DNA from: Buttiauxella agrestis
GTDB lineage: Bacteria > Pseudomonadota > Gammaproteobacteria > Enterobacterales > Enterobacteriaceae
Length of the DNA: 64,000 bases
Direction: 5' to 3'
Assembly (NCBI RefSeq): GCF_900446255.1
Contig: NZ_UIGI01000001.1
Span: forward strand, 956,763-1,020,762
Of the stretch, positions 19,196-29,138 are shown one piece after another; positions within the stretch are counted from its first letter, which is position 1; every line of letters starts with the position of its first letter. A program made the position numbers and the translations under genes. Under the pieces are notes generated by a model. The model did no database searches and was not told the DNA's origin. It saw only the letters and a list, made by a program, of their open reading frames with translations.

Positions 19196-22100
19196 ACAAG
19201 AACCTTTATCGCATCGTCTTTAACAAAGCGCGTGGCATGTTGATGGTGGTGGCAGATATCGCGAAATCCGGCCGAGCTTCGTCATCGCCTTCTTCTGGTG
19301 TTGGACACACGCTTTCTCAGCGCATAAGCAAAATTTCTTTGCTTAATTTCAGTCTGTTACTGGCGCTGGGGTGTGTCAGTTTTACCAGCCAGGCGGGTAT
19401 TGTTGCTGACGGAAGTGCTGCTGGTAATCAGCAACCGACGATTATAAACAGCGCCAATGGTACGCCGCAGGTCAATATTCAGACGCCAAATAATCAGGGC
19501 GTTTCTCACAATAAATACAGCCAGTTCGATGTGGATTCAAAAGGCGTCATCCTTAATAACTCACACAACGCGACGCAGACCCAGCTTGGCGGCATGGTGA
19601 ATGGCAATCCGTGGCTGGCGAAAAGCGAAGCCAAAATCATCCTTAACGAGGTGAATTCCCGCAACCCGAGTCAGCTTAACGGCGTGCTTGAAGTCGCCGG
19701 TAAAAAGGCGCAAATCGTTATTGCCAACCCGGCGGGCATCACCTGCGACGGCTGCGGCTTTATCAATGCTAATCGCACCACGCTCACCACCGGTACGCCG
19801 CAATTTAATAACGGGCAAATTAGCGGATACGACGTCAACCAGGGCGAGATCGTGATTCAGGGGCGCGGCATGGATAGTACCGGTCAGGACAGCACCGATA
19901 TTATCGCCCGCGCTGTGAAAGTGAACGCCGGGGTCTGGGCTAACGAGCTGAATGTCACCGCTGGTCGCAATTTGATTGATGCGGCGCACCAGAGCATCAA
20001 TTCCAAAGTCACTGATGGAAGCGCACGCCCGAAACTGGCGGTGGACGTGGCACAACTCGGTGGCATGTACGCCGGTAAAATTCGCCTTATCGGCACCGAA
20101 ACGGGTGTCGGCGTCCGTAACGCAGGCACGATAGGGGCTTCGGCGGGCAGCGTGATAATGACTGCTGATGGGCGTATCGAAAACAGCGGAACCATTAATA
20201 GTGCTCAGGACTTAACGATAAGCTCATCAGGCGGTATTCAGAACAGCGGAACTCAGTACGCCTCGGGCAACACTCGCCTGACGACACAAGCCGATGTCAC
20301 CAACAGCGGCACTCTGGCGGCGGCGGGTGAAACGACACTCATCGCAGGCAGCCTCAATAGCACCAACACAGGTGTTTTAGCCGCAGGCTTGAACAGCGAC
20401 GGCAAGCTCGGTAGCTCTGGCAACCTGACGTTAAGCACCTCCGGCACCCTCAGCGCTCATGGTCAGAACCTTGCTGCCAGCAACCTTAATGCGCAAGGCA
20501 GCTCCGTCGATTTAAGCCAAAGCCAGACCTGGGGCAGCCAAATCATGGCGACGGCGACAACCGGCAATCTCAGCACTGCGCAGGGGAATATCGCGGCCGC
20601 GCAAACACTCACGCTGAATACTAACGGCATGCTGACCAACGACGGCGGTAAGCTGGAAGCCGATCGTTTACTGCTCGGCGGCAGTTCGTTGTCGAACCAG
20701 AATGGGGTTATCAATCAGCTTGGCGAGCAGGATTTGACGCTGGGGCAAAGCGACGCCATTAACAATACCTCCGGCACCATTGCCAGCAACGGCACGAACC
20801 TCACGTTGAACACCGCGAAACTCACTAACAATGAAGGGGTGATCATTCATGCGGGAAGCGGAAAGCTCACGCTCAACGCGGCTGATTTAGAGGCGACTTC
20901 AGGCACGCTTGCCACCAATGGTGCATTGTCGCTAACCGGTAAAAAAGTGGTGCTCGATAGCGCGACGACTCAGGCCGATAACATCACGCTGACTGCGGAC
21001 ACCCTTTCGCATCGCTCAGGAAATATGGCGCAAACCGGCAGCGGCAATATGGTGGTGACGGTAGCGAGTGGGCTTGATAACACGGGCGGTAGCATCGCAT
21101 CAAACGGTGATTTCGCGCTCAAAACCGGTAGTCTCATTAATCAACAAGGGCAACTGCTTTCCGCAGGCCACGCGCTGACATTAACTAGCGCGGGCGCAGT
21201 CGATAACCATAGCGGGTTTATTGCCGCAGACGGTGCGCTGGAATTAAACAGTAGCCAGCTCAACAACAATAGCGGATTAATTCAGAGCGGCAGCCTGCTT
21301 ACATTGGACACCCATGGTGGCGAGCTTCTCAACCAGAATAGCGGTGAGCAGGGCGGTATTGTCAGTATGGGCGATTTGTCGTTAAAAAGCGGCAACGTCG
21401 ATAACCAGCAAGGGACCGTTTACAGCGCAGGCCTGGCAACACTCAACACGGGAAACTGGAACAATACAGCCGGGCAACTGGTGGGTATCAGCTCACTGAA
21501 TTTCAGCGGTAACCAACTGCTAAATGACCACGGCGGCTTGATTCAAAGCGGCGGGAAAATAACCCTCGACACCCATGGTGCGGCGCTGAGCAACACGCAA
21601 AGCGGCGATGCCGGAGGCATCATCAGCCAGGGTGATTTGCACATCAACGCGGGTGATGTCAGCAACCAGACTGGCACCGTCTACAGCGCCGGTAACCTCC
21701 TGGTTAACTCGGGGAGCTGGAATAACACGGCCGGGCAACTGGCAGGCGTTGGTTCGCTGAGTTATAGCGGTGCGGCGTTGCTCAATGATAGCGGCGGCAC
21801 TATTCAGAGCGGCTCAGAGATGCTGCTCGACACGCACGGTGCAGCATTCAGCAACACTCAAAACGGCATTATTTCCGCCCAGGGTGATTTGCGCATCAAT
21901 TCAGGTGATGTGAATAACCAGTCAGGCTCGGTTTATAGCGCAGGCAATGCCGTGCTCTCTACTGGAAGCTGGAACAACACATCCGGGCTTCTGGCGGGCG
22001 TCGGCTCGCTGAGTTTTAGCGGCAATGCGCTGCTAAACGATAACAGCGGTGCCGTGCAAAGCGGTGGCGATCTGGCTGTGGATACCCACGGTGCCGTCCT

Positions 22101-25100
22101 CAGTAACACTAACAGCGGCGACACGGGCGGCATCACCAGCCAGGGCAATATGCAGCTTCGCGTCGGCAATCTGGACAACGCTCTTGGTGCGATTATCAGC
22201 AACCAACATCTGGCATTGAATGCAGACGATGTGAATAACGAATCGGGATTGTTGGTTACGTTAAACGGGATTGAAGCATCAACCCGCAAGCTCAACAACC
22301 ACAACGGAGCCATCCAGTCGGGTGCCGGATTCAACTGGAATACTCACGGTAACACGCTTGATAACTCCCATGGACTAATCAGCGCGCAGTACGTTTTCAC
22401 TCTGCTTGCAGGGGATGTGAATAACCAGCAAGGGCTACTGACATCGGGTGGCGACTTCACTCTGGCAGCAGGCCAACTGGATAACCGCAACGGGCAGATT
22501 GCCGGGAAAAATGATCTGGCGCTGACCACTACCGGCATTGAAAACCAGCACGGTGCGATTCAGGCGCTGGGTGATATGGCACTTAATGCGGCCCATGCGG
22601 TTATCGACAACACCGAAGGGCTAATCCAGAGCGCACAACAGGTGCTGATGAACGCCGCGCAGGTAGTGAACCAGAACACCCACAGCAGCGACCAATCGCT
22701 GGGTATTCAGGGCGGGAATATCACCGTCAATGCCGACACTCTCAATAACCAATACGGCGACATGTTGGCGAACGAGGATTTGACTCTGAACCTCGCGGGA
22801 GATTTGGATAACAGCCATGGCCTGATGACGGCGATGGAGCAGGCACAAATCCGCGCCGCAGCCGTTCTCAACACCCTGGGGGATATCGAAGCGGGTCAGG
22901 GAATGGGTGTCATCAGTCACAGCCTGACGGGCGATGGCAAATTGCTCTCGCTGGGCGATATGTCGCTGAATCTTGACAGCGATTTCACCAACACCGCCAC
23001 GATTCAGGCCAATGGTAATCTGGATTTCACCACCACCGGCAACGTCATCAACCAGAACTTAATGCAGGCGGGGGACACCTTCACGCTGAATGCCGCATCG
23101 CTTAATAACACCGCTGACGGGGAAATGAGCGCGGGTACGCTGGATTTACGCGTCGCAGGTACGCTCAACAACCGCGGCTTGCTGGACGGTTACGACACTC
23201 ACCTGAGCGCTCAGACACTTTATAACACTGGCACTGGGCGCATCTACGGCGACTGGCTGGCGATTGATGCTCGCACGCTTAACAACAGAGCTGAAAATGG
23301 CACCGCCGCCACGATTGCGGCGCGTCAGCAACTGGATCTGGGCGTCGGAACGTTGAACAACAGCGACCATGCGTTGATATACAGCGACGGGGATTTATTC
23401 CTTGGCGGAAGTCTTAACAGCGACTGGCTTGCAACAGGCATGGCGGGCGTGGTGAACAACCACAGCGCGACTATTGAATCCGCGGGCAACATGACCCTCA
23501 ACGTTGCCACGCTCAACAACATCAATGACCATTTTACGACTGAAAATGTTGTGGTTTCACAAGAGCATATCTCCGAGTATCTGGTTGATTATCTTGGCGG
23601 CCAGACCTTCAACGATAACGACTACAACATCAGCATGTACAAGGATGAGACCTGGATCATCTGTATTGAAGGGGTGTTTTGTGGCGATAGTTCTCATGGC
23701 GATAAATTCACCCATTTAGACTACACCCGCACCATCACCGAAGACCGGGTTCTGGAAAGCGATCCCGGGCAGATTATTGCGGGCGGTAATCTGACTATTA
23801 ACGCCAGTGACGTTCTTAACGATAAGAGTCAGATAGTCGCGGGTGGTGGACTGAGCATTAACGCCGCTAACCTCAATAATGTGGAAGTCAGCGGTGAGCA
23901 TAAAATCATCGACGAAGGCACGGCCACACGCTACACGCGCAAACAGCACAAGGGGGGCGACTCACCAAGAGTCAGCACTTCCGATTATGTGCCACCGGCG
24001 ATCATCCAGGAAATTAGCCTTAATGCCAGCACCGTTGCTGACCACAGCCAGATCGCAGGCAGCGGCCTGACGGTTGACGGCCATCAGGATACCTCGGTTA
24101 TCGCCAGCATACAGGGCGCTGGGAATCTCGGCATCACCGACATTGCCGGGCCTGATGGCGCAGGCTTTATCTCCACCGGCCCGGTGGGCGGGGTGACTAT
24201 TCCTTCCGCAGGAAACCTATCTCCAGGAAAAACCTTTGAAGTCGCCCAGACAGGCAGCAATGAAGTTATCCGCATCGTCGGGCCAAACACCCGAATTCCG
24301 GATAACAGCCTGTTTAAATCGCACCCTGAGAGCAACAGCCCGTATCTTGTTGAAACAGACCCGCGCTTCACGAATCAGAAGCAATGGCTGGGCTCTGATT
24401 ACATGATGAAGGCGTTTATCACCGATCCGAACAATATCCAAAAGCGACTGGGCGACGGTTTCTATGAGCAACGGCTGATACGTGAACAGGTCGTGGCGCT
24501 GACCGGCCAGCGCTATCTGGGCGGCACCTCAAGCGACGAAGAGCAGTACAAAATGCTGATGGATAACGGCATCGCCTTCGGCCAGAAATGGGGCCTGAAA
24601 CCAGGCGTGGCGCTAACGCCAGAGCAAATGAGCGCCCTGACCACCGATATCGTCTGGATGGTGACGCAGACTGTCAAAATGCCAGACGGCAGCACGCAAC
24701 AGGTGCTGGTGCCGCAGGTGTACGCGAAGGTGAAACCGGGCGATCTGGACGGCAGCGGCGCGCTGCTTGCAGGTAAAAACGTCAACCTGAATCTGAGCGG
24801 CGATTTGACCAATAGCGGGCGTATCAGCGCGAAAGACAGCACGCAGATACTGGCGAACAACATCAATAACCTCGGCGGCATCATCAGCGGTAATGATGTG
24901 GCACTCCAGGCGCGAACCGATATCAACAACGTCGGTGGCACCGTCAAAGGTGGCGATAGCCTGCTGGCGATTGCGGGTCGCGATATCAACGTCACCACGA
25001 CCACCCGCAGCGCCACCAGTGCGAATGGCGACTTTGGCCGCACCAGCATTGACCGTGTCGGCAGCATTTCCGTCAGCAATGACGGCGGCTTCCTGGGCAT

Positions 25101-28100
25101 GCAGGCCGGGCGCGATATCAATCTGACTGGCGCACAGGTGACGAACAGCGGCAGCGATAGCCAGACCACGATAGTGGCGGGCAATAATCTGAATCTGAAC
25201 ACCGTCACTGCGGGCAGCCACGACAACCTGAGCTGGGGTAAAAACGACACTCTGAGCCGTTCGCAAAGTGCGGAAATGGGCACTTCGATTCAGGGAGCAG
25301 GCAATGTGGCGATGGGTGCGGGTCACGACGTGAATATCACGGCGGGCAACATTTCAGCGGACCAGCAACTGACCGTGCAGGCCGGCAACGATCTGAATAT
25401 CGTCAACGGAACGGCTAGCGATAGCTTCGACCAGTACACGAAGCAGACGGGCAGCAGCAGTATGGCGTCTAAAAAAACCACCGTGGACCGCAACAGCTAC
25501 AGCAACCAGACGGCAGTGGGCAGCCAGCTTGACGGCGACAGCGTGACGCTTTCTGCCGGACACGACATGCTGATTCAGGGCAGCAACGTGGCGGGCTCGC
25601 AGGACGTAAACCTGATTGCCGGTAACAATCTGACTGTGACGGCGGCGACAGAACAGCACGACGAACTGCATCTGCATCAGGAGAAAAAATCGGGCTTAAG
25701 TGGCACCGGTGGCATCGGCATCAGCTATGGCACGAATGATCTGAAAACGACCGACACCAGCACCAGCCTGACCAGCGCAGGCAGCACCGTGGGCAGTATC
25801 AACGGCAACGTGAACATGGTGGCGGGCAACGGGCTGACCATCAAAGGTTCGGATGTGGTGGCGGGTAACAACATTGCGCTGCAGGGTAAGCAGGTCGATA
25901 TCCTGGCGGCAGATAACGACAGCAGTACAAAACACACCGTCGAGCAAAGCAGCAGCGGCCTGACCCTGGCGCTGTCTGGCGCGGTGGGGAGTGCCATAAA
26001 CCAGGCAGTGACCAGCGCGAACACGGCGAATAAAGAAAGCGACAGCAACGGACGTATGGCTGCACTCGACGGTATGAAAGCGGCGCTCTCCGGTGCGCAG
26101 GCGTATCAGGCCAGCGAACTGGCGCAGGCGAACGGCACGGAAGGCAGCATGATTGGCGTCAACCTCTCTTACGGCAGCCAGTCGTCGAAATCCGAACAGA
26201 CGCAGACTAACCACGACAGCCAGGGCAGCACCATTCAGGCGGGCAACAACCTGAGCATTAACGCCACCGGCACGGACATTAACGTGCAGGGCAGCCAGAT
26301 AAAAGCGGGCAATGACATTACCCTCGATGCGGCACGTGATGTGAACCTGGTGTCTGCGGAAAACACTCATCAGCTTGACGGCAAAAACGAAAGCCACGGC
26401 GGCTCGGTAGGCGTGGGGATTAACTTTGGCAGCGGTGCCAACGGTATCTCGGTGAACGCCAGCGTCAACAAAGGCAAAGGGAGCGAAACCGGCAACGGCA
26501 CCACGCACACTGAAACCACGGTTGATGCGGGCAACCATCTGACCATCAACAGCGGGCGCGACACGACGCTGACCGGTGCGCAGGTGAGCGGTGATAAAGT
26601 CACGCTGGACGTGGGCCGTAACCTGACGCTTTCCAGCGAACAGGACTCTGACAAATACGACTCGAAGCAACAAAATGCCAGCGCGGGCGGCAGCGTCAGC
26701 ATGGCCGGCGGCAGTGGCTCGGTGAACGTCAGCAAAGACAAAATGCACAGCGATTACAACGCGGTGCAGGAGCAGACCGGCATCTTCGCGGGCAGCGACG
26801 GGTTCGACATCACCGTGGGCGAGCACACCCAGCTTAACGGCGCGGTCATCAGCAGCACCGCCAGTGAAGACAAAAACCGCCTCGACACCGGCACGCTGGG
26901 CTTCAGCAATATCGACAACCACGCCGAGTTTAACGTGGAGCACCAGAGCGCGGGTATCAGCAGTAGCGGCAGTATCGGAGGCCAGTTCCTCGGCAATATG
27001 GCGAATGGCCTGCTGGTGGGGGCGAACAGCGAAGGCAGCGCAGACTCCACGACGCATGCGGCTATCTCCGGTGGCACGATTGTTATCCGCGACCAGGATA
27101 AACAGACGCAGAATGTGGACGACCTGAGCCGCGATGTGGCCAACGCCAATCCGGGGCTGGACGTTATCTTCGATAAAGAGAAAGAGCAGCGGCGTTTGCA
27201 GGAAATCCAGGCGATAGGGGAGATAGGCAGCCAGGTAGCCGATGTGGTGCGGACGCAGGGGCAGATAGAAGCCACCAAAGCGGCTAACGAAAAGATGAAG
27301 AACGTTAGCGACACTGAACGTGCCGCTGCGAAAGAAGACTGGATGAAAGCGAATCCAGGTAAAACCCCGGAAGATAAAGACATCAATAATCAGGTTTACC
27401 AGAACGCTTACAACGATGCGTTCAGTAAATCGGGTTACGGCACGGGCGGCTCCATACAGCAGGGAGTCCAGGCTGCTACCGCCGCTATTCAGGGACTGGC
27501 GGGGGGCGATATGGCGAAAGCGCTGGCAGGAGGTGCTGCGCCATATATTGCTGAACTGGTGAAAAACAGCACATCAGACGATGCTTCACGCGTTATCGCT
27601 CATGCTGTGGTGAATGCCGCACTGGCGGAGATTCAGGGGAAAAATGCCGCGGCGGGAGCGGCAGGAGCCGCAACGGCTGAGCTGGCGGGGATAATCGCCA
27701 CCAGTGTGTATGGCAAAGATGTCAGCCAGTTGAGCGAGTCTGAAAAACAGGCCGTCTCAGCGCTGGCGACGGTTGCCTCAGGCCTGGCGGGGGGGCTTGC
27801 CGGAGACAGTTCGGCAGATGCGATGGCGGGGGCGATTGCCGGGAAGACGACGGTTGAGAATAACTATCTGAGTGTGTCGGAGAAGACAGAGCTTGAGATA
27901 GCGAAGCAGAAACTTAACAGCAACGACCCGGCAGAACGTGAAAAAGCGCAGCAAACTATCAATGCGTTGCGTGAGAAGGATATTGCCAGCGACCAGAAAG
28001 TGATCGAGTCCTGTGGCAATGGTGCGGCAGCAAGCGCAGCCTGTGGCGCGGCAAGACTGGAAGTTATTGCTGCTAAAGAGGAATATGAAACCGGGCCGTA

Positions 28101-28797
28101 TAACTCAAAAATAAGCCAGCAATATGCGGATGCTTACGGCCAGATCGTGAACCTGCTGGATGTCACTAGCGTTGATGCGCAGAACCAACAGCAAGTGAAA
28201 GATGCTATGGTGAATTATGCAATGGCGCAACTTGGGGTTGACAAAGCCACTGCTACGGCGTACATCGAAACCTACGATGGGATGAAGATCGTTGCAGCGT
28301 CAGTAACACCTATTTTGGGAACCGCAGCAGCAAATAAACTAAGTTCTTTGACTAATAAAATTGTTTCGGCTGAAGCATCTCAATCAGCACAAATAATAAA
28401 GTCTTATGGGCCGCATGAATCTGGTCCGTTGGGAAACCCAAATGATCAACGTGCGCCAGCTTCGACATTCAGAAGTGGTTCATATACTGAGAAAGTTGCA
28501 GAAACAGATATTTATCTATACCGGGATTATGGTGGTTCAGCAAAAGTTGATGGTCGTTATTGGACACCAGAACCATCCAAAGGACCATTACAATCTCAGC
28601 TAGATAGCGCGGTTCTCCCTGAGTGGGGAAACACGTTCCAAAATCAAGCCGTTATAAAAATACCTAAAGGTACGACGTACTACGAAGGTGCAGCAGCAGC
28701 CCAAACGGGTACTCAAGGGACAAATCCAACACTACATGGCGGTGGTACTCAAATATTTTTACCTACTCCGCAAAATGACTGGATCATAAAAAAATGA
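19192..28797 (+). CDS. cdiA: Contact-dependent inhibition effector CdiA (TpsA haemagglutinin family) with TNT-like C-terminal toxin domain
   Basis: 3201 residues. In order: extended signal peptide (ESPR, MNKNLYRIVFNKARGMLMVV, cleavage near residue 69); TPS secretion domain, about 70-330 (NPAGITCDGCGFINANRTTL); FHA-1 beta-helix repeats, about 330-1440; a non-repetitive block, about 1440-1620, with CIEGVFC, in the place of the receptor-binding region; a YP-type segment, about 1700-1850 (SLFKSHPESNSPYLVETDPR); FHA-2 repeats, about 1860-2560; pretoxin region ending in VENN at 2888-2891; and a 310-residue C-terminal tip. The last 95 residues (LYRDYGG at 3110-3116, GRYWTPE, IPKGTTYYEG, HGGGTQIFLP with Gln3187) resemble the tuberculosis necrotizing toxin (NAD glycohydrolase) fold. 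Toxin assignment is by motif only. Confidence 0.9.
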   Translation: MNKNLYRIVFNKARGMLMVVADIAKSGRASSSPSSGVGHTLSQRISKISLLNFSLLLALGCVSFTSQAGIVADGSAAGNQQPTIINSANGTPQVNIQTPNNQGVSHNKYSQFDVDSKGVILNNSHNATQTQLGGMVNGNPWLAKSEAKIILNEVNSRNPSQLNGVLEVAGKKAQIVIANPAGITCDGCGFINANRTTLTTGTPQFNNGQISGYDVNQGEIVIQGRGMDSTGQDSTDIIARAVKVNAGVWANELNVTAGRNLIDAAHQSINSKVTDGSARPKLAVDVAQLGGMYAGKIRLIGTETGVGVRNAGTIGASAGSVIMTADGRIENSGTINSAQDLTISSSGGIQNSGTQYASGNTRLTTQADVTNSGTLAAAGETTLIAGSLNSTNTGVLAAGLNSDGKLGSSGNLTLSTSGTLSAHGQNLAASNLNAQGSSVDLSQSQTWGSQIMATATTGNLSTAQGNIAAAQTLTLNTNGMLTNDGGKLEADRLLLGGSSLSNQNGVINQLGEQDLTLGQSDAINNTSGTIASNGTNLTLNTAKLTNNEGVIIHAGSGKLTLNAADLEATSGTLATNGALSLTGKKVVLDSATTQADNITLTADTLSHRSGNMAQTGSGNMVVTVASGLDNTGGSIASNGDFALKTGSLINQQGQLLSAGHALTLTSAGAVDNHSGFIAADGALELNSSQLNNNSGLIQSGSLLTLDTHGGELLNQNSGEQGGIVSMGDLSLKSGNVDNQQGTVYSAGLATLNTGNWNNTAGQLVGISSLNFSGNQLLNDHGGLIQSGGKITLDTHGAALSNTQSGDAGGIISQGDLHINAGDVSNQTGTVYSAGNLLVNSGSWNNTAGQLAGVGSLSYSGAALLNDSGGTIQSGSEMLLDTHGAAFSNTQNGIISAQGDLRINSGDVNNQSGSVYSAGNAVLSTGSWNNTSGLLAGVGSLSFSGNALLNDNSGAVQSGGDLAVDTHGAVLSNTNSGDTGGITSQGNMQLRVGNLDNALGAIISNQHLALNADDVNNESGLLVTLNGIEASTRKLNNHNGAIQSGAGFNWNTHGNTLDNSHGLISAQYVFTLLAGDVNNQQGLLTSGGDFTLAAGQLDNRNGQIAGKNDLALTTTGIENQHGAIQALGDMALNAAHAVIDNTEGLIQSAQQVLMNAAQVVNQNTHSSDQSLGIQGGNITVNADTLNNQYGDMLANEDLTLNLAGDLDNSHGLMTAMEQAQIRAAAVLNTLGDIEAGQGMGVISHSLTGDGKLLSLGDMSLNLDSDFTNTATIQANGNLDFTTTGNVINQNLMQAGDTFTLNAASLNNTADGEMSAGTLDLRVAGTLNNRGLLDGYDTHLSAQTLYNTGTGRIYGDWLAIDARTLNNRAENGTAATIAARQQLDLGVGTLNNSDHALIYSDGDLFLGGSLNSDWLATGMAGVVNNHSATIESAGNMTLNVATLNNINDHFTTENVVVSQEHISEYLVDYLGGQTFNDNDYNISMYKDETWIICIEGVFCGDSSHGDKFTHLDYTRTITEDRVLESDPGQIIAGGNLTINASDVLNDKSQIVAGGGLSINAANLNNVEVSGEHKIIDEGTATRYTRKQHKGGDSPRVSTSDYVPPAIIQEISLNASTVADHSQIAGSGLTVDGHQDTSVIASIQGAGNLGITDIAGPDGAGFISTGPVGGVTIPSAGNLSPGKTFEVAQTGSNEVIRIVGPNTRIPDNSLFKSHPESNSPYLVETDPRFTNQKQWLGSDYMMKAFITDPNNIQKRLGDGFYEQRLIREQVVALTGQRYLGGTSSDEEQYKMLMDNGIAFGQKWGLKPGVALTPEQMSALTTDIVWMVTQTVKMPDGSTQQVLVPQVYAKVKPGDLDGSGALLAGKNVNLNLSGDLTNSGRISAKDSTQILANNINNLGGIISGNDVALQARTDINNVGGTVKGGDSLLAIAGRDINVTTTTRSATSANGDFGRTSIDRVGSISVSNDGGFLGMQAGRDINLTGAQVTNSGSDSQTTIVAGNNLNLNTVTAGSHDNLSWGKNDTLSRSQSAEMGTSIQGAGNVAMGAGHDVNITAGNISADQQLTVQAGNDLNIVNGTASDSFDQYTKQTGSSSMASKKTTVDRNSYSNQTAVGSQLDGDSVTLSAGHDMLIQGSNVAGSQDVNLIAGNNLTVTAATEQHDELHLHQEKKSGLSGTGGIGISYGTNDLKTTDTSTSLTSAGSTVGSINGNVNMVAGNGLTIKGSDVVAGNNIALQGKQVDILAADNDSSTKHTVEQSSSGLTLALSGAVGSAINQAVTSANTANKESDSNGRMAALDGMKAALSGAQAYQASELAQANGTEGSMIGVNLSYGSQSSKSEQTQTNHDSQGSTIQAGNNLSINATGTDINVQGSQIKAGNDITLDAARDVNLVSAENTHQLDGKNESHGGSVGVGINFGSGANGISVNASVNKGKGSETGNGTTHTETTVDAGNHLTINSGRDTTLTGAQVSGDKVTLDVGRNLTLSSEQDSDKYDSKQQNASAGGSVSMAGGSGSVNVSKDKMHSDYNAVQEQTGIFAGSDGFDITVGEHTQLNGAVISSTASEDKNRLDTGTLGFSNIDNHAEFNVEHQSAGISSSGSIGGQFLGNMANGLLVGANSEGSADSTTHAAISGGTIVIRDQDKQTQNVDDLSRDVANANPGLDVIFDKEKEQRRLQEIQAIGEIGSQVADVVRTQGQIEATKAANEKMKNVSDTERAAAKEDWMKANPGKTPEDKDINNQVYQNAYNDAFSKSGYGTGGSIQQGVQAATAAIQGLAGGDMAKALAGGAAPYIAELVKNSTSDDASRVIAHAVVNAALAEIQGKNAAAGAAGAATAELAGIIATSVYGKDVSQLSESEKQAVSALATVASGLAGGLAGDSSADAMAGAIAGKTTVENNYLSVSEKTELEIAKQKLNSNDPAEREKAQQTINALREKDIASDQKVIESCGNGAAASAACGAARLEVIAAKEEYETGPYNSKISQQYADAYGQIVNLLDVTSVDAQNQQQVKDAMVNYAMAQLGVDKATATAYIETYDGMKIVAASVTPILGTAAANKLSSLTNKIVSAEASQSAQIIKSYGPHESGPLGNPNDQRAPASTFRSGSYTEKVAETDIYLYRDYGGSAKVDGRYWTPEPSKGPLQSQLDSAVLPEWGNTFQNQAVIKIPKGTTYYEGAAAAQTGTQGTNPTLHGGGTQIFLPTPQNDWIIKK
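21280..22569 (+). repeat. Tandem ~255-261-bp repeats inside cdiA (FHA-1 region)
   Basis: Five consecutive units begin at 21280, 21541, 21802, 22054 and 22312 (spacings 261, 261, 252, 258). Each starts with I/V-Q-S-G. The first four carry DTHG and NxxSG-type turns, and the first three share VYSAG and GxWNNT. The first three units are the most alike, which suggests recent unequal crossing-over. The encoded units form successive turns of the beta-helical stalk. Confidence 0.85.
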
Positions 28798-29099
28798 AGT
28801 CGTATGAAATAGTTGAACAATGGGTAAGTAAGAGAAGTTCATTTTACTTCTTTCTGCCAGATGGTCCCTATGGAAGACCTTTTGATAATCAGTATTTGGT
28901 TGAAAGAATAGAAGAAACTTCAGATGGTTTTAAAATATTCCTTTCGGATAACCTGATGCTTCACTTTATTGGAAACACAAAGATCGAGGATGAGGGATGC
29001 AATCTGTTAATTAAAAAATTTAATCAATGCATCTTTAAAAATAATGGGGATGACACAAATAAATATGATCATGGTGAAGTGGTTTTAAGTGGCTTCTAA
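28794..29099 (+). CDS. cdiI: Predicted CdiI immunity protein
   Basis: 101 residues, acidic and soluble, overlapping the cdiA stop by four bases (ATGA). The gene is markedly AT-rich like the toxin-tip coding region and unlike the body of cdiA. The segment FLPDGPYGRPFDNQYLVERI looks like the entry loop found in several polymorphic-toxin immunity proteins. The role is inferred from position: in every cdi locus the gene directly after cdiA protects kin cells by binding the toxin tip. No signal peptide, as expected for a cytoplasmic target. It ends before a strong terminator. Confidence 0.85.
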   Translation: MKSYEIVEQWVSKRSSFYFFLPDGPYGRPFDNQYLVERIEETSDGFKIFLSDNLMLHFIGNTKIEDEGCNLLIKKFNQCIFKNNGDDTNKYDHGEVVLSGF

Positions 29100-29105
29100 A
29101 TGATG

Positions 29106-29135
29106 AATCCCAACCCTTGCGGTTGGGATTTTTTT
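29106..29135 (+). terminator. Terminator of the cdiBCAI operon
   Basis: Ten-base arms AATCCCAACC / GGTTGGGATT followed by TTTTTT, seven bases after the cdiI stop codon. Confidence 0.93.
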
Positions 29136-29138
29136 ATC

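Noticed and set aside
21280-22569. Regular repeats considered as a CRISPR array
   Set aside because: Units of about 260 bases are continuous coding sequence within cdiA, with no short identical repeats or unique spacers. No CRISPR was seen anywhere in the window.
24513-25283. 256-codon reverse-strand open frame opposite cdiA
   Set aside because: Low-complexity antisense product of the FHA-2 region; no start signal.
25725-26741. Several membrane-like reverse frames in cdiA
   Set aside because: Apparent hydrophobicity comes from antisense reading of Ser/Thr/Asn/Gly-rich repeats.
25696-27057. 453-codon reverse-strand open frame inside cdiA
   Set aside because: It lies opposite the repetitive, GC-biased FHA-2 coding region, is rich in Val, Ala, Arg and His as antisense frames of such DNA are, and has no ribosome site or family features.
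18650-28797. RTX toxin operon (because of the HlyC-type gene)
   Set aside because: The large protein lacks GGxGxDxxx calcium repeats and has an ESPR signal, TPS domain and VENN, so it is CdiA, not an RTX toxin. No type I secretion genes are present.
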